Assembly: GCA_039977295.1 (NCBI GenBank)
Contig: JBDWDN010000012.1
Span: 372,001-436,000, forward strand
Direction: 5' to 3'
Source: Hellea sp039977295
Lineage (GTDB): Bacteria > Pseudomonadota > Alphaproteobacteria > Caulobacterales > Maricaulaceae
DNA: 64,000 nucleotides
The position numbers and the translations under genes are program-made. Below the pieces are notes generated by a model. That model was not told the DNA's origin. It ran no database searches and saw nothing but the letters and a program-made list of their open reading frames with translations. Every line of letters starts with the position of its first letter. Position 1 is the stretch's first letter. This document shows positions 34,471 to 41,526 of the stretch, in pieces.

Positions 34471-36156
34471 TTAGGCCCAGATGACGTTAAAAGGGGCTTC
34501 ATGCCAATTTAAATACTGAGGGCTAAACCTATCATCGAGCGTAAAGCGTTTCACCTTCATAGTAGGCGTCAGGCAGTCATTTTCGGGCGACCACGCCTCT
34601 GATTGAATAATAGCCGTTGAAATACGTTCAAATTTCGCGCGCGTCGCGTTAAGAGCGCCCATAGTCTCCGTGATAGAGATTTCCACGTCAGATCGCTCTC
34701 CCTTTAATCCGGCAGCGGACAAGTTGAACAGCGCGATGGGCTGCGGGATCCCAAGGCCGACGACGCAGACTTGCTCGACATAGTCATTTTCTGCCAAAAT
34801 CTCTTCCAAAGGGTTTGGGGTGATGTAGCTTCCTTTAGAGGTTTTGAAAGCATCTTTGACACGGCCAATGACGCGCACAAATCCTCGCGCGTCTATTGTG
34901 CCCCTATCTCCGCTTCGCAGCCATCCATCTTGTATAACCTCGGCCGTTTTCTCAGGGTTTTTATAATAGCCCAGCATCATAAAGGGGGACTTCATGAGGA
35001 TTTCGCCGCTATCTGGGTCAATTTTTACAGCGCCGCCCGGGATGGCTTTGCCAACGCTATCCAGCGGCGCGTCCAGCATCGGCGTATTTGTCATTGATCC
35101 GCAAACCTCTGTCATGCCGTAAGCTTCGATGAGGTGAATGCCGAGTTTCTTATAGAATTTTTTAATGAAGGCTGGGGTGATTGCGGCGCCCGTCGCGGCT
35201 ACCTCTACATCTCTCAATCCCAAAGCCGTTCGAAGTTTTTTCTTCACCATCGACGACACAATAGGAATAGAGAGTAAGCGATCTAGTTTCTTCTCAGGCA
35301 TTTTATTAATAACGCCCAGATAAAAATTCGTCCAAATACGGGGAACGCCAAAAAACACCGTTGGCTGTGTGTCTTGCATATTTTTTGCAAATGTCGCGAG
35401 GTTTTCGGCGAAAGATATCGTGCCATTTCCCCATATGGCAGGCATTTCGACACCCATCCTTTCGCCGACATGATTAAGCGGCAGATAAGAAAGATAGCGA
35501 AGCTCGCCGATGTTAAAAACACCCACCCAATCGGTATCTTGGTCTTTGAGCATATAGGCGGCCGCAGTCCTATGACTATGCATAACCCCTTTCGGAGATC
35601 CCGTTGTTCCTGAGGTAAACTTAATCGTCCAAAGATCATCAAGCTGTGGTATAAAATTGTCCGGCATCGGAACCGATTTGGAAATAAGGTCATCCCATTC
35701 AAGCCCCTTCGTGACAGGCGCGTTGCCGTCATAATCTGGAAACTTGATTGTGATGAGGTCCTCAGATATCGCCGCTTCATGGGCTTTATCCCAGGCGTCG
35801 AGCTTCCCCACGAAAATGGCGTTTAGATCACCCAGGTCAATAACCTCGGCCAGGGCGGTTCCGGGAAGGCTAGCGTAGAGCGGAACCGACACATAGCCGC
35901 CCATGATGATGGCAAGGTCGGCCACAATCCAATGATAGCAATTTTTAGAATAAATCCCAATATGGTCACCAGGCTTTAGGCCTGTTTCCTTTAAGGCGGT
36001 GACCATCTTACGCGCCATTTGACCAATCTCGGCATAGCTATAGTCATTCCAAGCGCTGCCTTTTGGCTGACGCAAAAATACCTTATGAGGGGTCGTTCGT
36101 TCCCATTCGTAAAATTTCTCAATAACAGTTGGATGCGAGGCTAATTCTTGAGACAT
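34471..36156 (-). CDS. AMP-dependent acyl-CoA ligase (long-chain fatty-acid type)
   Basis: A 561-residue adenylate-forming enzyme. Motifs: W-T-I-K-F-T-S-G-T-T-G-S-P-K-G near 170 (P-loop), E-A-Y-G-M-T-E near 330 (A5) and D-R-G-T-I-D-A-R-G-F-V near 415 (A8). It would activate a carboxylic acid as its CoA thioester, feeding acyl-CoA dehydrogenases such as the one at 25863-27110. The chosen ATG at 36156 has GGAAAT upstream; the longer frame to 36210 runs into the palindrome at 36202-36217. The length (561) is typical of FACL enzymes. Confidence 0.9.
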   Translation of the reverse strand: MSQELASHPTVIEKFYEWERTTPHKVFLRQPKGSAWNDYSYAEIGQMARKMVTALKETGLKPGDHIGIYSKNCYHWIVADLAIIMGGYVSVPLYASLPGTALAEVIDLGDLNAIFVGKLDAWDKAHEAAISEDLITIKFPDYDGNAPVTKGLEWDDLISKSVPMPDNFIPQLDDLWTIKFTSGTTGSPKGVMHSHRTAAAYMLKDQDTDWVGVFNIGELRYLSYLPLNHVGERMGVEMPAIWGNGTISFAENLATFAKNMQDTQPTVFFGVPRIWTNFYLGVINKMPEKKLDRLLSIPIVSSMVKKKLRTALGLRDVEVAATGAAITPAFIKKFYKKLGIHLIEAYGMTEVCGSMTNTPMLDAPLDSVGKAIPGGAVKIDPDSGEILMKSPFMMLGYYKNPEKTAEVIQDGWLRSGDRGTIDARGFVRVIGRVKDAFKTSKGSYITPNPLEEILAENDYVEQVCVVGLGIPQPIALFNLSAAGLKGERSDVEISITETMGALNATRAKFERISTAIIQSEAWSPENDCLTPTMKVKRFTLDDRFSPQYLNWHEAPFNVIWA

Positions 36157-36201
36157 ATGATTTCCAAAGCTAATACGTAGATTTATACCCTCGCGCGAAT
36201 T

Positions 36202-36217
36202 TATCAGCAAGCTGATA
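36202..36217. promoter_or_regulatory. 16-bp perfect palindrome upstream of the acyl-CoA ligase gene
   Basis: TATCAGC-AA-GCTGATA, about 46 bp before the ligase start. Size and position fit a dimeric repressor operator. It differs from the ATATGCA-N6-TGCATAT sites, so a different regulator is likely. Confidence 0.45.
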
Positions 36218-36280
36218 GTATTGAATGGGGATTAGGATCGAAACAGGTGGAAGGGAAGTGCGTATCACGCGCTTCGAAAA

Positions 36281-36355
36281 TGGTGCCGCGAGGGAGAATT
36301 GAACTCCCGACCTCATCATTACCAATGATGCGCTCTACCCCTGAGCTACCGCGGC
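36281..36355 (-). tRNA. tRNA-Thr (anticodon GGT), CCA encoded
   Basis: The reverse strand reads GCCGCGG...CGCGGC-A-CCA with a 7-bp acceptor (one G-U), a D-arm with A-G-C-T-C-A-G-G-G-G-T-A-G-A-G-C, an anticodon stem-loop CATCA-TT-GGT-AA-TGATG, and a T-arm with G-T-T-C-A-A-T. The anticodon GGT reads ACC/ACT (Thr). The CCA tail is in the DNA. Confidence 0.96.
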
Positions 36356-36424
36356 GATTTGCGCGCGTTTCGCATAATTGAGCCTCTGCCGCAACACTTA
36401 AAAGTGCGGGGCAGAGGTGAAACT

Positions 36425-37894
36425 TTAGGCTTTGCCGAAAACAGTTCCCGCATCCCATTTAGCCGTCTTACCAAAGACTATGCGGTTTAAGAGCAGGGCC
36501 GCGATAACCATGGTGATGAGGTTGATGGCCATAAGGTGGATATAGTGCAGCTTTACATTCTGAGTCGTAAGGCTCGCATTCTCTGCAAGCGGGAGGAGCA
36601 TCCAATAATAAAATGCTATCCCTAAAACAACCGAGATAATCACGGCGCGGGCGTCAACATTTTTGAATAGAAGACCGACAACAAAAGCCGCGAGGATCGG
36701 CATTGAGAGAAGTCCGTAAAGGCGCTGAACTGTGTTGATAATGCTTTGCTCAGGGTTATTGAAAATTGGTATCATGATGAAAGCAAGAACCACCATTGTG
36801 ATGGATACCCAGAGAGAGAGGCGTTTCACATTAGGTTTGTCATTTATATAGGTCTCATGAATGTCACAGACCCAAAGGGCTGCTGATGCGTTTAGGATTG
36901 AGTTAAATGTCGTCAACACGGCAGCGGCAATAGCGGCGGCAAATGCGCCTGAGAGAAAGCCTGGGAGGAGATCGCCAACGATCCGGCCATAAGTTGCGTC
37001 GCCGAGATCGCCGTAAAGCTTATAGGCCACGATTCCTGGAATAACGATGATAGGCGGGACGATGAGGAGGCGAATGGCCGCTGCGGCGAAGATACCTTTC
37101 TGGGCTTCTTTCACTGAGGGCGAAGCCATAGCGCGCTGCGTAATGGTTTGATTGGTAGACCAGTAGAACATTTGAATGAAGATCATGCCGGTAAACAATG
37201 TCGCAAAAGGAATGTCTGAATCGGGCGCGCCAATAAGGGTGAGGCGTTCTTTTGGAATTCCGGACAAATCGAAACCAATCGCTTCGAGGGCTAAAACCGT
37301 AACGGTAATAGCAAGGCCCAGAAGCAATATGCCTGAGAACGTATCCGAAATTGCGACGGCGCGAAGACCGCCAAAGATAGCGTAAGCCGAGCCGACGATA
37401 GCGAATAGACCCGCTAAAATATAGAGATTAACGTCTATACCAAACATGCTTTGCATGAATAAGGAACCGCCATAAAGGATCGCTGGAAGAAAAATAAAGA
37501 TATTTCCAAGTAAGAAGAGTAATGAAACAAGCGCGCGTATGTGTTTGTTATTATATCGTTTTTCCAGTAGCTCAGTCGTCGTTGTGCAGTTATATTTGTA
37601 ATAGACGGGAATAAATACAAAACACAGCATCATGAGGCCGAAGACAGCGGCGAGTTCCCACCACGCGAGCAAAGCCATCTGATTGCCGTTCATGCCGACC
37701 AGTTGATCGGTGGACAAATTGGTGAGCGTGATAGACCCCGCTACGAAATACCATTTCAGACTGCCACCCGCGAGGAAGTAGTCTTTCTCTTCATCTTCTG
37801 AGGGGTTGGATTTAAGGCAGAACCAGACCGTGACGCCGGCAATTAAGGCGGTCAAGGCGATGAACACCAAGAATTGTGAAAGCTGTAAGTCCAT
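36425..37894 (-). CDS. Na+/solute symporter (SSS family), probable galactose transporter
   Basis: A 489-residue protein with about 13-14 membrane segments. The N-terminal part has D-Y-F-L-A-G-G-S-L-K-W near 38, then L-S-T-D-Q-L-V-G near 59, typical of the SGLT-like branch, and G-L-R-A-V-A-I-S-D near 172. SGLT-type members move sugars with Na+; being the last gene in the galT - galK - relic group, it probably brings in galactose across the inner membrane (inference from context). The ATG at 37894 follows GGGGAAT. The tRNA-Thr gene lies about 70 bp downstream. Confidence 0.88.
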   Translation of the reverse strand: MDLQLSQFLVFIALTALIAGVTVWFCLKSNPSEDEEKDYFLAGGSLKWYFVAGSITLTNLSTDQLVGMNGNQMALLAWWELAAVFGLMMLCFVFIPVYYKYNCTTTTELLEKRYNNKHIRALVSLLFLLGNIFIFLPAILYGGSLFMQSMFGIDVNLYILAGLFAIVGSAYAIFGGLRAVAISDTFSGILLLGLAITVTVLALEAIGFDLSGIPKERLTLIGAPDSDIPFATLFTGMIFIQMFYWSTNQTITQRAMASPSVKEAQKGIFAAAAIRLLIVPPIIVIPGIVAYKLYGDLGDATYGRIVGDLLPGFLSGAFAAAIAAAVLTTFNSILNASAALWVCDIHETYINDKPNVKRLSLWVSITMVVLAFIMIPIFNNPEQSIINTVQRLYGLLSMPILAAFVVGLLFKNVDARAVIISVVLGIAFYYWMLLPLAENASLTTQNVKLHYIHLMAINLITMVIAALLLNRIVFGKTAKWDAGTVFGKA

Positions 37895-37907
37895 AATATT
37901 CCCCTAT

Positions 37908-38048
37908 TTACGTTATGTCCCAAACGCGCCTGGGACGGGTCCATGCGGTTTGAGTTATATTTTCAAGATCAGAATTTTGCGGCGTAAACCCAAGCGCGTT
38001 CTTTGCACGCTGGCGGTCTGCGTATGTCTGTGAAAGGACACTCTCCAT
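37908..38048 (-). pseudogene. 46-codon relic of galE (UDP-galactose 4-epimerase C-terminus)
   Basis: An ORF starting in the T-G-A-T-G overlap with galK and ending 14 bp before the symporter. It encodes M-E-S-V-L-S-Q-T and then a stretch matching the end of GalE: Y-A-D-R-Q-R-A-K-N-A-L-G-F, then S-D-L-E-N and A-W-T-R. The usual GalE pattern here is A-D-x-x-x-A-x-x-x-L-G-W-x-P and D-L-x-x-I-I. The first ~280 residues, including the NAD site and the Y-x-x-x-K, are gone, so it cannot be an active epimerase. It looks like a deletion remnant of a galK-galE operon; a functional galE would need to be elsewhere. Confidence 0.65.
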
Positions 38049-39112
38049 CACGCCACCCAAAAGGCTTCTGGGTGAACGTCAAGTAAAGCCGCTTTCCAGG
38101 TCTCGAGCTGATCATTGGCAATGCAGGCGACGATACAACCGCCAAACCCGCCGCCCGTTTGCCTAGCGCCTAACGCGCCAAACTTTACAGCGTCTTCGAC
38201 TAAGGCATCTACCTTTGGGACGGTAATCTCAAAATCGTCTCGCATTGAAATATGGCTCTCATTCATGAGGGTGCCAAGCCGTTGCAATGTGTTCTCACCT
38301 AGGCAGGTGACCGCCTCGATTGCGCGGCGGTGGTCTGTCATGCAGTGGCGGGCCCTGCGTTGTAACTTACCGGGCAGCGCGCTTAAGCCTGCAAATTCAG
38401 CGTCAGATATCTGGCAGATGTTATTATGGCCTAGCGCCGCTTTGACCGCGTCACATTCTTCCTTACGCTGCTTGTAACGGCCTTCATTGAGCTGTCTAAA
38501 TTGCCCTGAATGAATGACGGCCATATGATGATCTTGGGGTAAATCGACCAAATCATAATCGAGTGTTTCGGTGTTTAGAGCCAAGGCTTGACCCGGATTA
38601 GCAATAGCAACCGCCATCTGGTCCATAATTCCGCAGGGCATACCAATAAAGTCGTTCTCAACACGGCGGGCGAGAACAGCGATGTCTTTATCTGATACCT
38701 TAGTCTCGGCAATGCCACGTGCCAGCTTTAAAAGGCCTACGGTCACAGCCGCTGAGGATGATATGCCTGCGCCAAAGGGCAGGGTGGTTTCAACGGCAAT
38801 ATCGGCGCCGCCCGAAAGAAAGCCCTGTTCATTGGCGGTAACCATAGCGCCAACTAAGTAATCCGACCAATGCTGGGTAGCTTGGTCGGATGTCTGGCGC
38901 TCTGCTAGGCCGCTGAACTTATCCGACCAGATACGAATTTTATTATCCGTCCGAGGCGAAAGCGCCAGCGATACGCCTAATTTTAAAGCGGTTGGCAAGA
39001 CCATGCCGCCATTATAATCCGTATGCTCGCCGATTAAGTTCACGCGTCCCGGCGTAAATCCGCTTATCATTGGCTTGCTGCCAAATACGGTTTCAAAGCG
39101 CTGGGTAATCAT
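38048..39112 (-). CDS. galK: Galactokinase
   Basis: A 354-residue GHMP kinase: P-G-R-V-N-L-I-G-E-H-T-D-Y-N-G-G near 22 (galactokinase signature), P-F-G-A-G-I-S-S-S-A-A near 110 (ATP-binding) and G-A-R-Q-T-G-G-G-F-G-G-C near 317. It phosphorylates galactose at C1 in the cytoplasm, the first Leloir step. It lies 13 bp after galT on the same strand and is followed by the galE relic in T-G-A-T-G overlap. Length is normal for the family. The likely substrate source is the GH36 enzyme encoded 8 kb away. Confidence 0.96.
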   Translation of the reverse strand: MITQRFETVFGSKPMISGFTPGRVNLIGEHTDYNGGMVLPTALKLGVSLALSPRTDNKIRIWSDKFSGLAERQTSDQATQHWSDYLVGAMVTANEQGFLSGGADIAVETTLPFGAGISSSAAVTVGLLKLARGIAETKVSDKDIAVLARRVENDFIGMPCGIMDQMAVAIANPGQALALNTETLDYDLVDLPQDHHMAVIHSGQFRQLNEGRYKQRKEECDAVKAALGHNNICQISDAEFAGLSALPGKLQRRARHCMTDHRRAIEAVTCLGENTLQRLGTLMNESHISMRDDFEITVPKVDALVEDAVKFGALGARQTGGGFGGCIVACIANDQLETWKAALLDVHPEAFWVA

Positions 39113-39125
39113 AGCGAAACAATCA

Positions 39126-40208
39126 TTAGAGCGCCCGCAATGTTTTTGCCGCCGTCTCAGGCATGACGTCTACCGTAAAGGCGCCCGTGGATTGTTCAAC
39201 CGAGGCCAGATATTTTACCCGCCCTGGAGCGCGCAGTAGAGGATAGAATTGCGCCGTAAAATGAAAGTGCTCATCAGCCTTTAAGGGCGCGGCGTGCAGC
39301 GATAACATATAGGCTGTAGGGCGCTGGAAATATTCATCATAGCGCCGTGTTATATCGCCGAGCAAATGCGCAAAACCGTCCAAACCCTCTTCACTTAAAT
39401 CCCAAGGGCCGCGTTTGCGCTCAGTCGGGGCAACCCAGGTTTCAAAGGGGAAGCGGGCAAAGGGCGGACAAAAGGCCGTCATGCCGCCGGCTCGCGCAAC
39501 GCCGTAATCGGGCATGAATGTCTTAATATTGGACGCCAAATCATACCCGGCTTCAAAAGCGTTCATAGCGTCTTGCTGGACACGCGGAACAAATGGGAAG
39601 GCGTAAATTTGCCCGTGCGGATGGTGCAGGGTGACGCCGACTTCATCGCCGCGATTCTCAAATGGCAGGACAAATTCACAGCCTTGAGCAAACAGCGTTT
39701 CGTAACGATCATTCCAAGCTGCGAGCAATAGCCGCCTTTTATCCTGCCCTATTGTATTCAGATTGCCTTTGGCTTCGGGGCCGTAAACGATGACATCACA
39801 GCGTCCTCCCGCGCGGGATAGCTCTACGCCGCTTAGCATAGCGGGCTTCGGGGCCTGCGCATGGAGACTCGTGAACTTATTCTCAAAAACTGCAAGCTCG
39901 AAATTCGAGAAGGGAATTTCAGTTGGCGCGCCGCCAGCTATGGAGGGGGCAAGCGGGTTATCGGCTGCGGAGGGTTTAAATGTGCGGTTTTGGCGATGGG
40001 GGGCATAGATATTCCATTCATCGCGTAGAGGATGGTATCGAAGTTCGCCGCCTTTCGCGACATCGCCGTCATCTTCAGCTAAAGGATCTAGGGTGTGGGG
40101 CTGATAGCCATATAGGAATAAGTCCCGTCCATCACGCTTTACGAAATGCCTGCGATGTATCGTGCGGTTGTCTGCGCTATGCCGAATCTGTGCCAATATA
40201 TCTGTCAT
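39126..40208 (-). CDS. galT: Galactose-1-phosphate uridylyltransferase
   Basis: A 360-residue GalT. Seen: E-W-N-I-Y-A-P-H-R near 59, a N-K-F-T-S-L-H region near 112, and the active-site H-P-H-G-Q-I-Y-A near 158. It transfers UMP from UDP-glucose to galactose-1-phosphate. I set the start at the ATG at 40208; the ATG 14 codons earlier (40250) overlaps the GlpR-like operator at 40233-40250. A 12-bp tandem duplication around the start creates a tiny upstream ORF (M-T-D-I-Q) ending over the galT start codon. First gene of the minus-strand gal operon. Confidence 0.93.
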   Translation of the reverse strand: MTDILAQIRHSADNRTIHRRHFVKRDGRDLFLYGYQPHTLDPLAEDDGDVAKGGELRYHPLRDEWNIYAPHRQNRTFKPSAADNPLAPSIAGGAPTEIPFSNFELAVFENKFTSLHAQAPKPAMLSGVELSRAGGRCDVIVYGPEAKGNLNTIGQDKRRLLLAAWNDRYETLFAQGCEFVLPFENRGDEVGVTLHHPHGQIYAFPFVPRVQQDAMNAFEAGYDLASNIKTFMPDYGVARAGGMTAFCPPFARFPFETWVAPTERKRGPWDLSEEGLDGFAHLLGDITRRYDEYFQRPTAYMLSLHAAPLKADEHFHFTAQFYPLLRAPGRVKYLASVEQSTGAFTVDVMPETAAKTLRAL

Positions 40209-40223
40209 TGGATATCTGTCATT
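40198..40223. repeat. 12-bp direct repeat duplicating the galT start region
   Basis: ATATCTGTCATT occurs at 40198-40209 and again at 40212-40223 (14-bp period). On the coding strand each copy contains an ATG-ACA-GAT; the outer copy makes a 5-codon ORF whose TGA overlaps the real start. Confidence 0.8.
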
Positions 40224-40232
40224 AGGCCTAAC

Positions 40233-40250
40233 ATTTGCGAAAACGAACAT
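40233..40250. promoter_or_regulatory. GlpR-like operator upstream of galT
   Basis: ATTTGCG-AAAA-CGAACAT on the plus strand. It fits the GlpR/DeoR-family operator shape ATGTTCG-N4-CGAACAT closely, with only two departures in the left arm. It lies 25 bp upstream of the galT start. Confidence 0.6.
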
Positions 40251-40337
40251 TTCCCTACCCCCAGAAAAGTTAAATGGCTAGAGAAAAAGTAATATTCCTG
40301 CATTATTTTCAAAGTTATAGCATAAAATGCTGTGTTA

Positions 40338-40355
40338 ATGTTCGCTAAAAACAGC
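40338..40355. promoter_or_regulatory. GlpR-like half-operator upstream of the DeoR gene
   Basis: ATGTTCG (40338-40344) is an intact half-site; the other half is degenerate. 37 bp upstream of the regulator gene, it would allow autoregulation. A separate AGCAT-AAA-ATGCT repeat lies just before it (40319-40331). Confidence 0.4.
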
Positions 40356-40391
40356 TTTTGCAAAAACGGAGCTGTCTGCTAAGTCTGCGGT

Positions 40392-41171
40392 ATGAAAAAC
40401 TTTGAACCTTCGAAACGCCAAGCGTCAATCCTTCAAATGGTTGAAGAGTTTGGCTTTGTCGCAACCGAAGCCATGGTGACTGAGTTTGAGGTTACGCCGC
40501 AAACAATTCGCCGAGATTTGAACGAACTTAATGAACAGGGATTGCTAACGCGTTTTCATGGCGGAGCGGGGCAGGTTAAAAGCGCCGAGAATCCGCCTTA
40601 TAAAGATCGCCTGCAAACAGGTGTTGAGGCCAAGCGAAGGATTGCAACGTCGACAGCCGCGCTTATTCCTAATGGGGCCTCTATATTCCTTAGTACCGGC
40701 ACGACAATTGAGGCCATAGCCGAAGCTTTGCTCGAGCATGAAAACTTGCACATTTTTACAAATAATTTGCATGTTGCCCGCATTTTAACGCAAAATGATA
40801 GCTTTCAAATTATTGTCTCTTGCGGAACCGTCAGGCATTCAGATGGCGGAATTATAGGCTCCTCCTCTGATGATTTCATAAATAACTTCCGCATGGATAT
40901 TGGTATTGTGGGTATTAGCGGCGTGGATGATGATGGCTCGCTATTGGAGTATGACCCTCAAGAGGTCAAAACAGCAAAAACCATTTTACAAAATTCACAA
41001 AAGGTCATCATGGTGGCAGATCATCACAAGTTTGGACGCCGCGCCATGAACCGTGTTGGGCACATTCGAGAGCTGGATGTTATCATTACGGATAGCGCGC
41101 CTGACACGCATTTTAAGACTATTTGCGAGGCAGAGAGTGTTGAGGTTATTATTGCAGACAGTCAGAATTAG
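40392..41171 (+). CDS. DeoR/GlpR-family transcriptional regulator of the galactose region
   Basis: A 259-residue protein with an N-terminal winged helix: R-Q-A-S-I-L-Q-M-V-E-E-F-G near 8 and the DeoR signature V-T-P-Q-T-I-R-R-D-L-N-E-L-N-E-Q-G-L near 36. The C-terminal sugar-phosphate-sensing domain has I-F-L-S-T-G-T-T near 99 and A-D-H-H-K-F-G near 210. DeoR proteins are usually repressors released by a phosphorylated sugar; galactose-1-phosphate is a plausible signal here (inference). It sits between the divergent galT operon and the TonB receptor, and GlpR-like operators flank it on both sides. Confidence 0.9.
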   Translation: MKNFEPSKRQASILQMVEEFGFVATEAMVTEFEVTPQTIRRDLNELNEQGLLTRFHGGAGQVKSAENPPYKDRLQTGVEAKRRIATSTAALIPNGASIFLSTGTTIEAIAEALLEHENLHIFTNNLHVARILTQNDSFQIIVSCGTVRHSDGGIIGSSSDDFINNFRMDIGIVGISGVDDDGSLLEYDPQEVKTAKTILQNSQKVIMVADHHKFGRRAMNRVGHIRELDVIITDSAPDTHFKTICEAESVEVIIADSQN

Positions 41172-41403
41172 ATTTCGGACTAAAAGAGCAATTAGACACA
41201 AGTCATATTCCAGTTTGAATTCACTTAACTCGCTAATACTTAAATCAAATTCCCTCAATAGCGTCTATTTAGGCGCGATTTCGAATAAAATTCTTTAAAA
41301 ATCGACTTAAATCAACATTTACCTAGGCTCGCAGCCGGAAATTGTCGATTAATATGTGTGTTTTAGTCAATTATTGATGCATATCTGCAACATTACGAAG
41401 AAA

Positions 41404-41421
41404 ATGTTCGAAAAAGAATAT
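41404..41421. promoter_or_regulatory. GlpR-like operator upstream of the TonB receptor gene
   Basis: ATGTTCG-AAAA-AGAATAT; left arm perfect, right arm matching CGAACAT at five of seven positions. About 105 bp before the receptor start. It ties the receptor operon to the DeoR-family regulator next door. Confidence 0.5.
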
Positions 41422-41467
41422 TTTAAGGCTTGACGAGATGTGCCTCAAAATTAAGAGTGTCATTAAA

Positions 41468-41486
41468 TGCCACGCGATAAGTGGCA
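41468..41486 (+). promoter_or_regulatory. Leader hairpin TGCCAC-N7-GTGGCA
   Basis: A perfect 6-bp inverted repeat 40 bp upstream of the TonB receptor start. It could be a protein operator or an mRNA hairpin; there is no T-run, so it is not a terminator. Confidence 0.4.
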
Positions 41487-41526
41487 AAATAATACTGCTC
41501 TGAATAATTACTCTGGGAGAGATACA

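Larger units (their letters stand above)
41172..41526. other. Control region between the DeoR gene and the TonB receptor gene
   Basis: 355 bp, AT-rich, no gene. It holds a GlpR-like site (41404-41421), an AACATT/AATGTT inverted repeat (41389-41394 with 41403-41408), a possible -35 TTGACG (41430-41435; -10 is weak) and a 6-bp-stem hairpin (41468-41486) in the presumed leader. Confidence 0.5.

Noticed and set aside
36389..36415. CCGCA..AAGTGCGG hairpin after the symporter gene as a terminator
   Set aside because: The stem has a bulge and there is no T-run on the minus strand.
36204..36458. Small minus-strand ORF over the tRNA-Thr gene
   Set aside because: It covers the tRNA and both flanking ends; no coding signal.
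41379..41391. TGCATAT-CTGCAA as a fourth ATATGCA operator
   Set aside because: The spacing is four instead of six bases and the arms do not mirror; only a half match.
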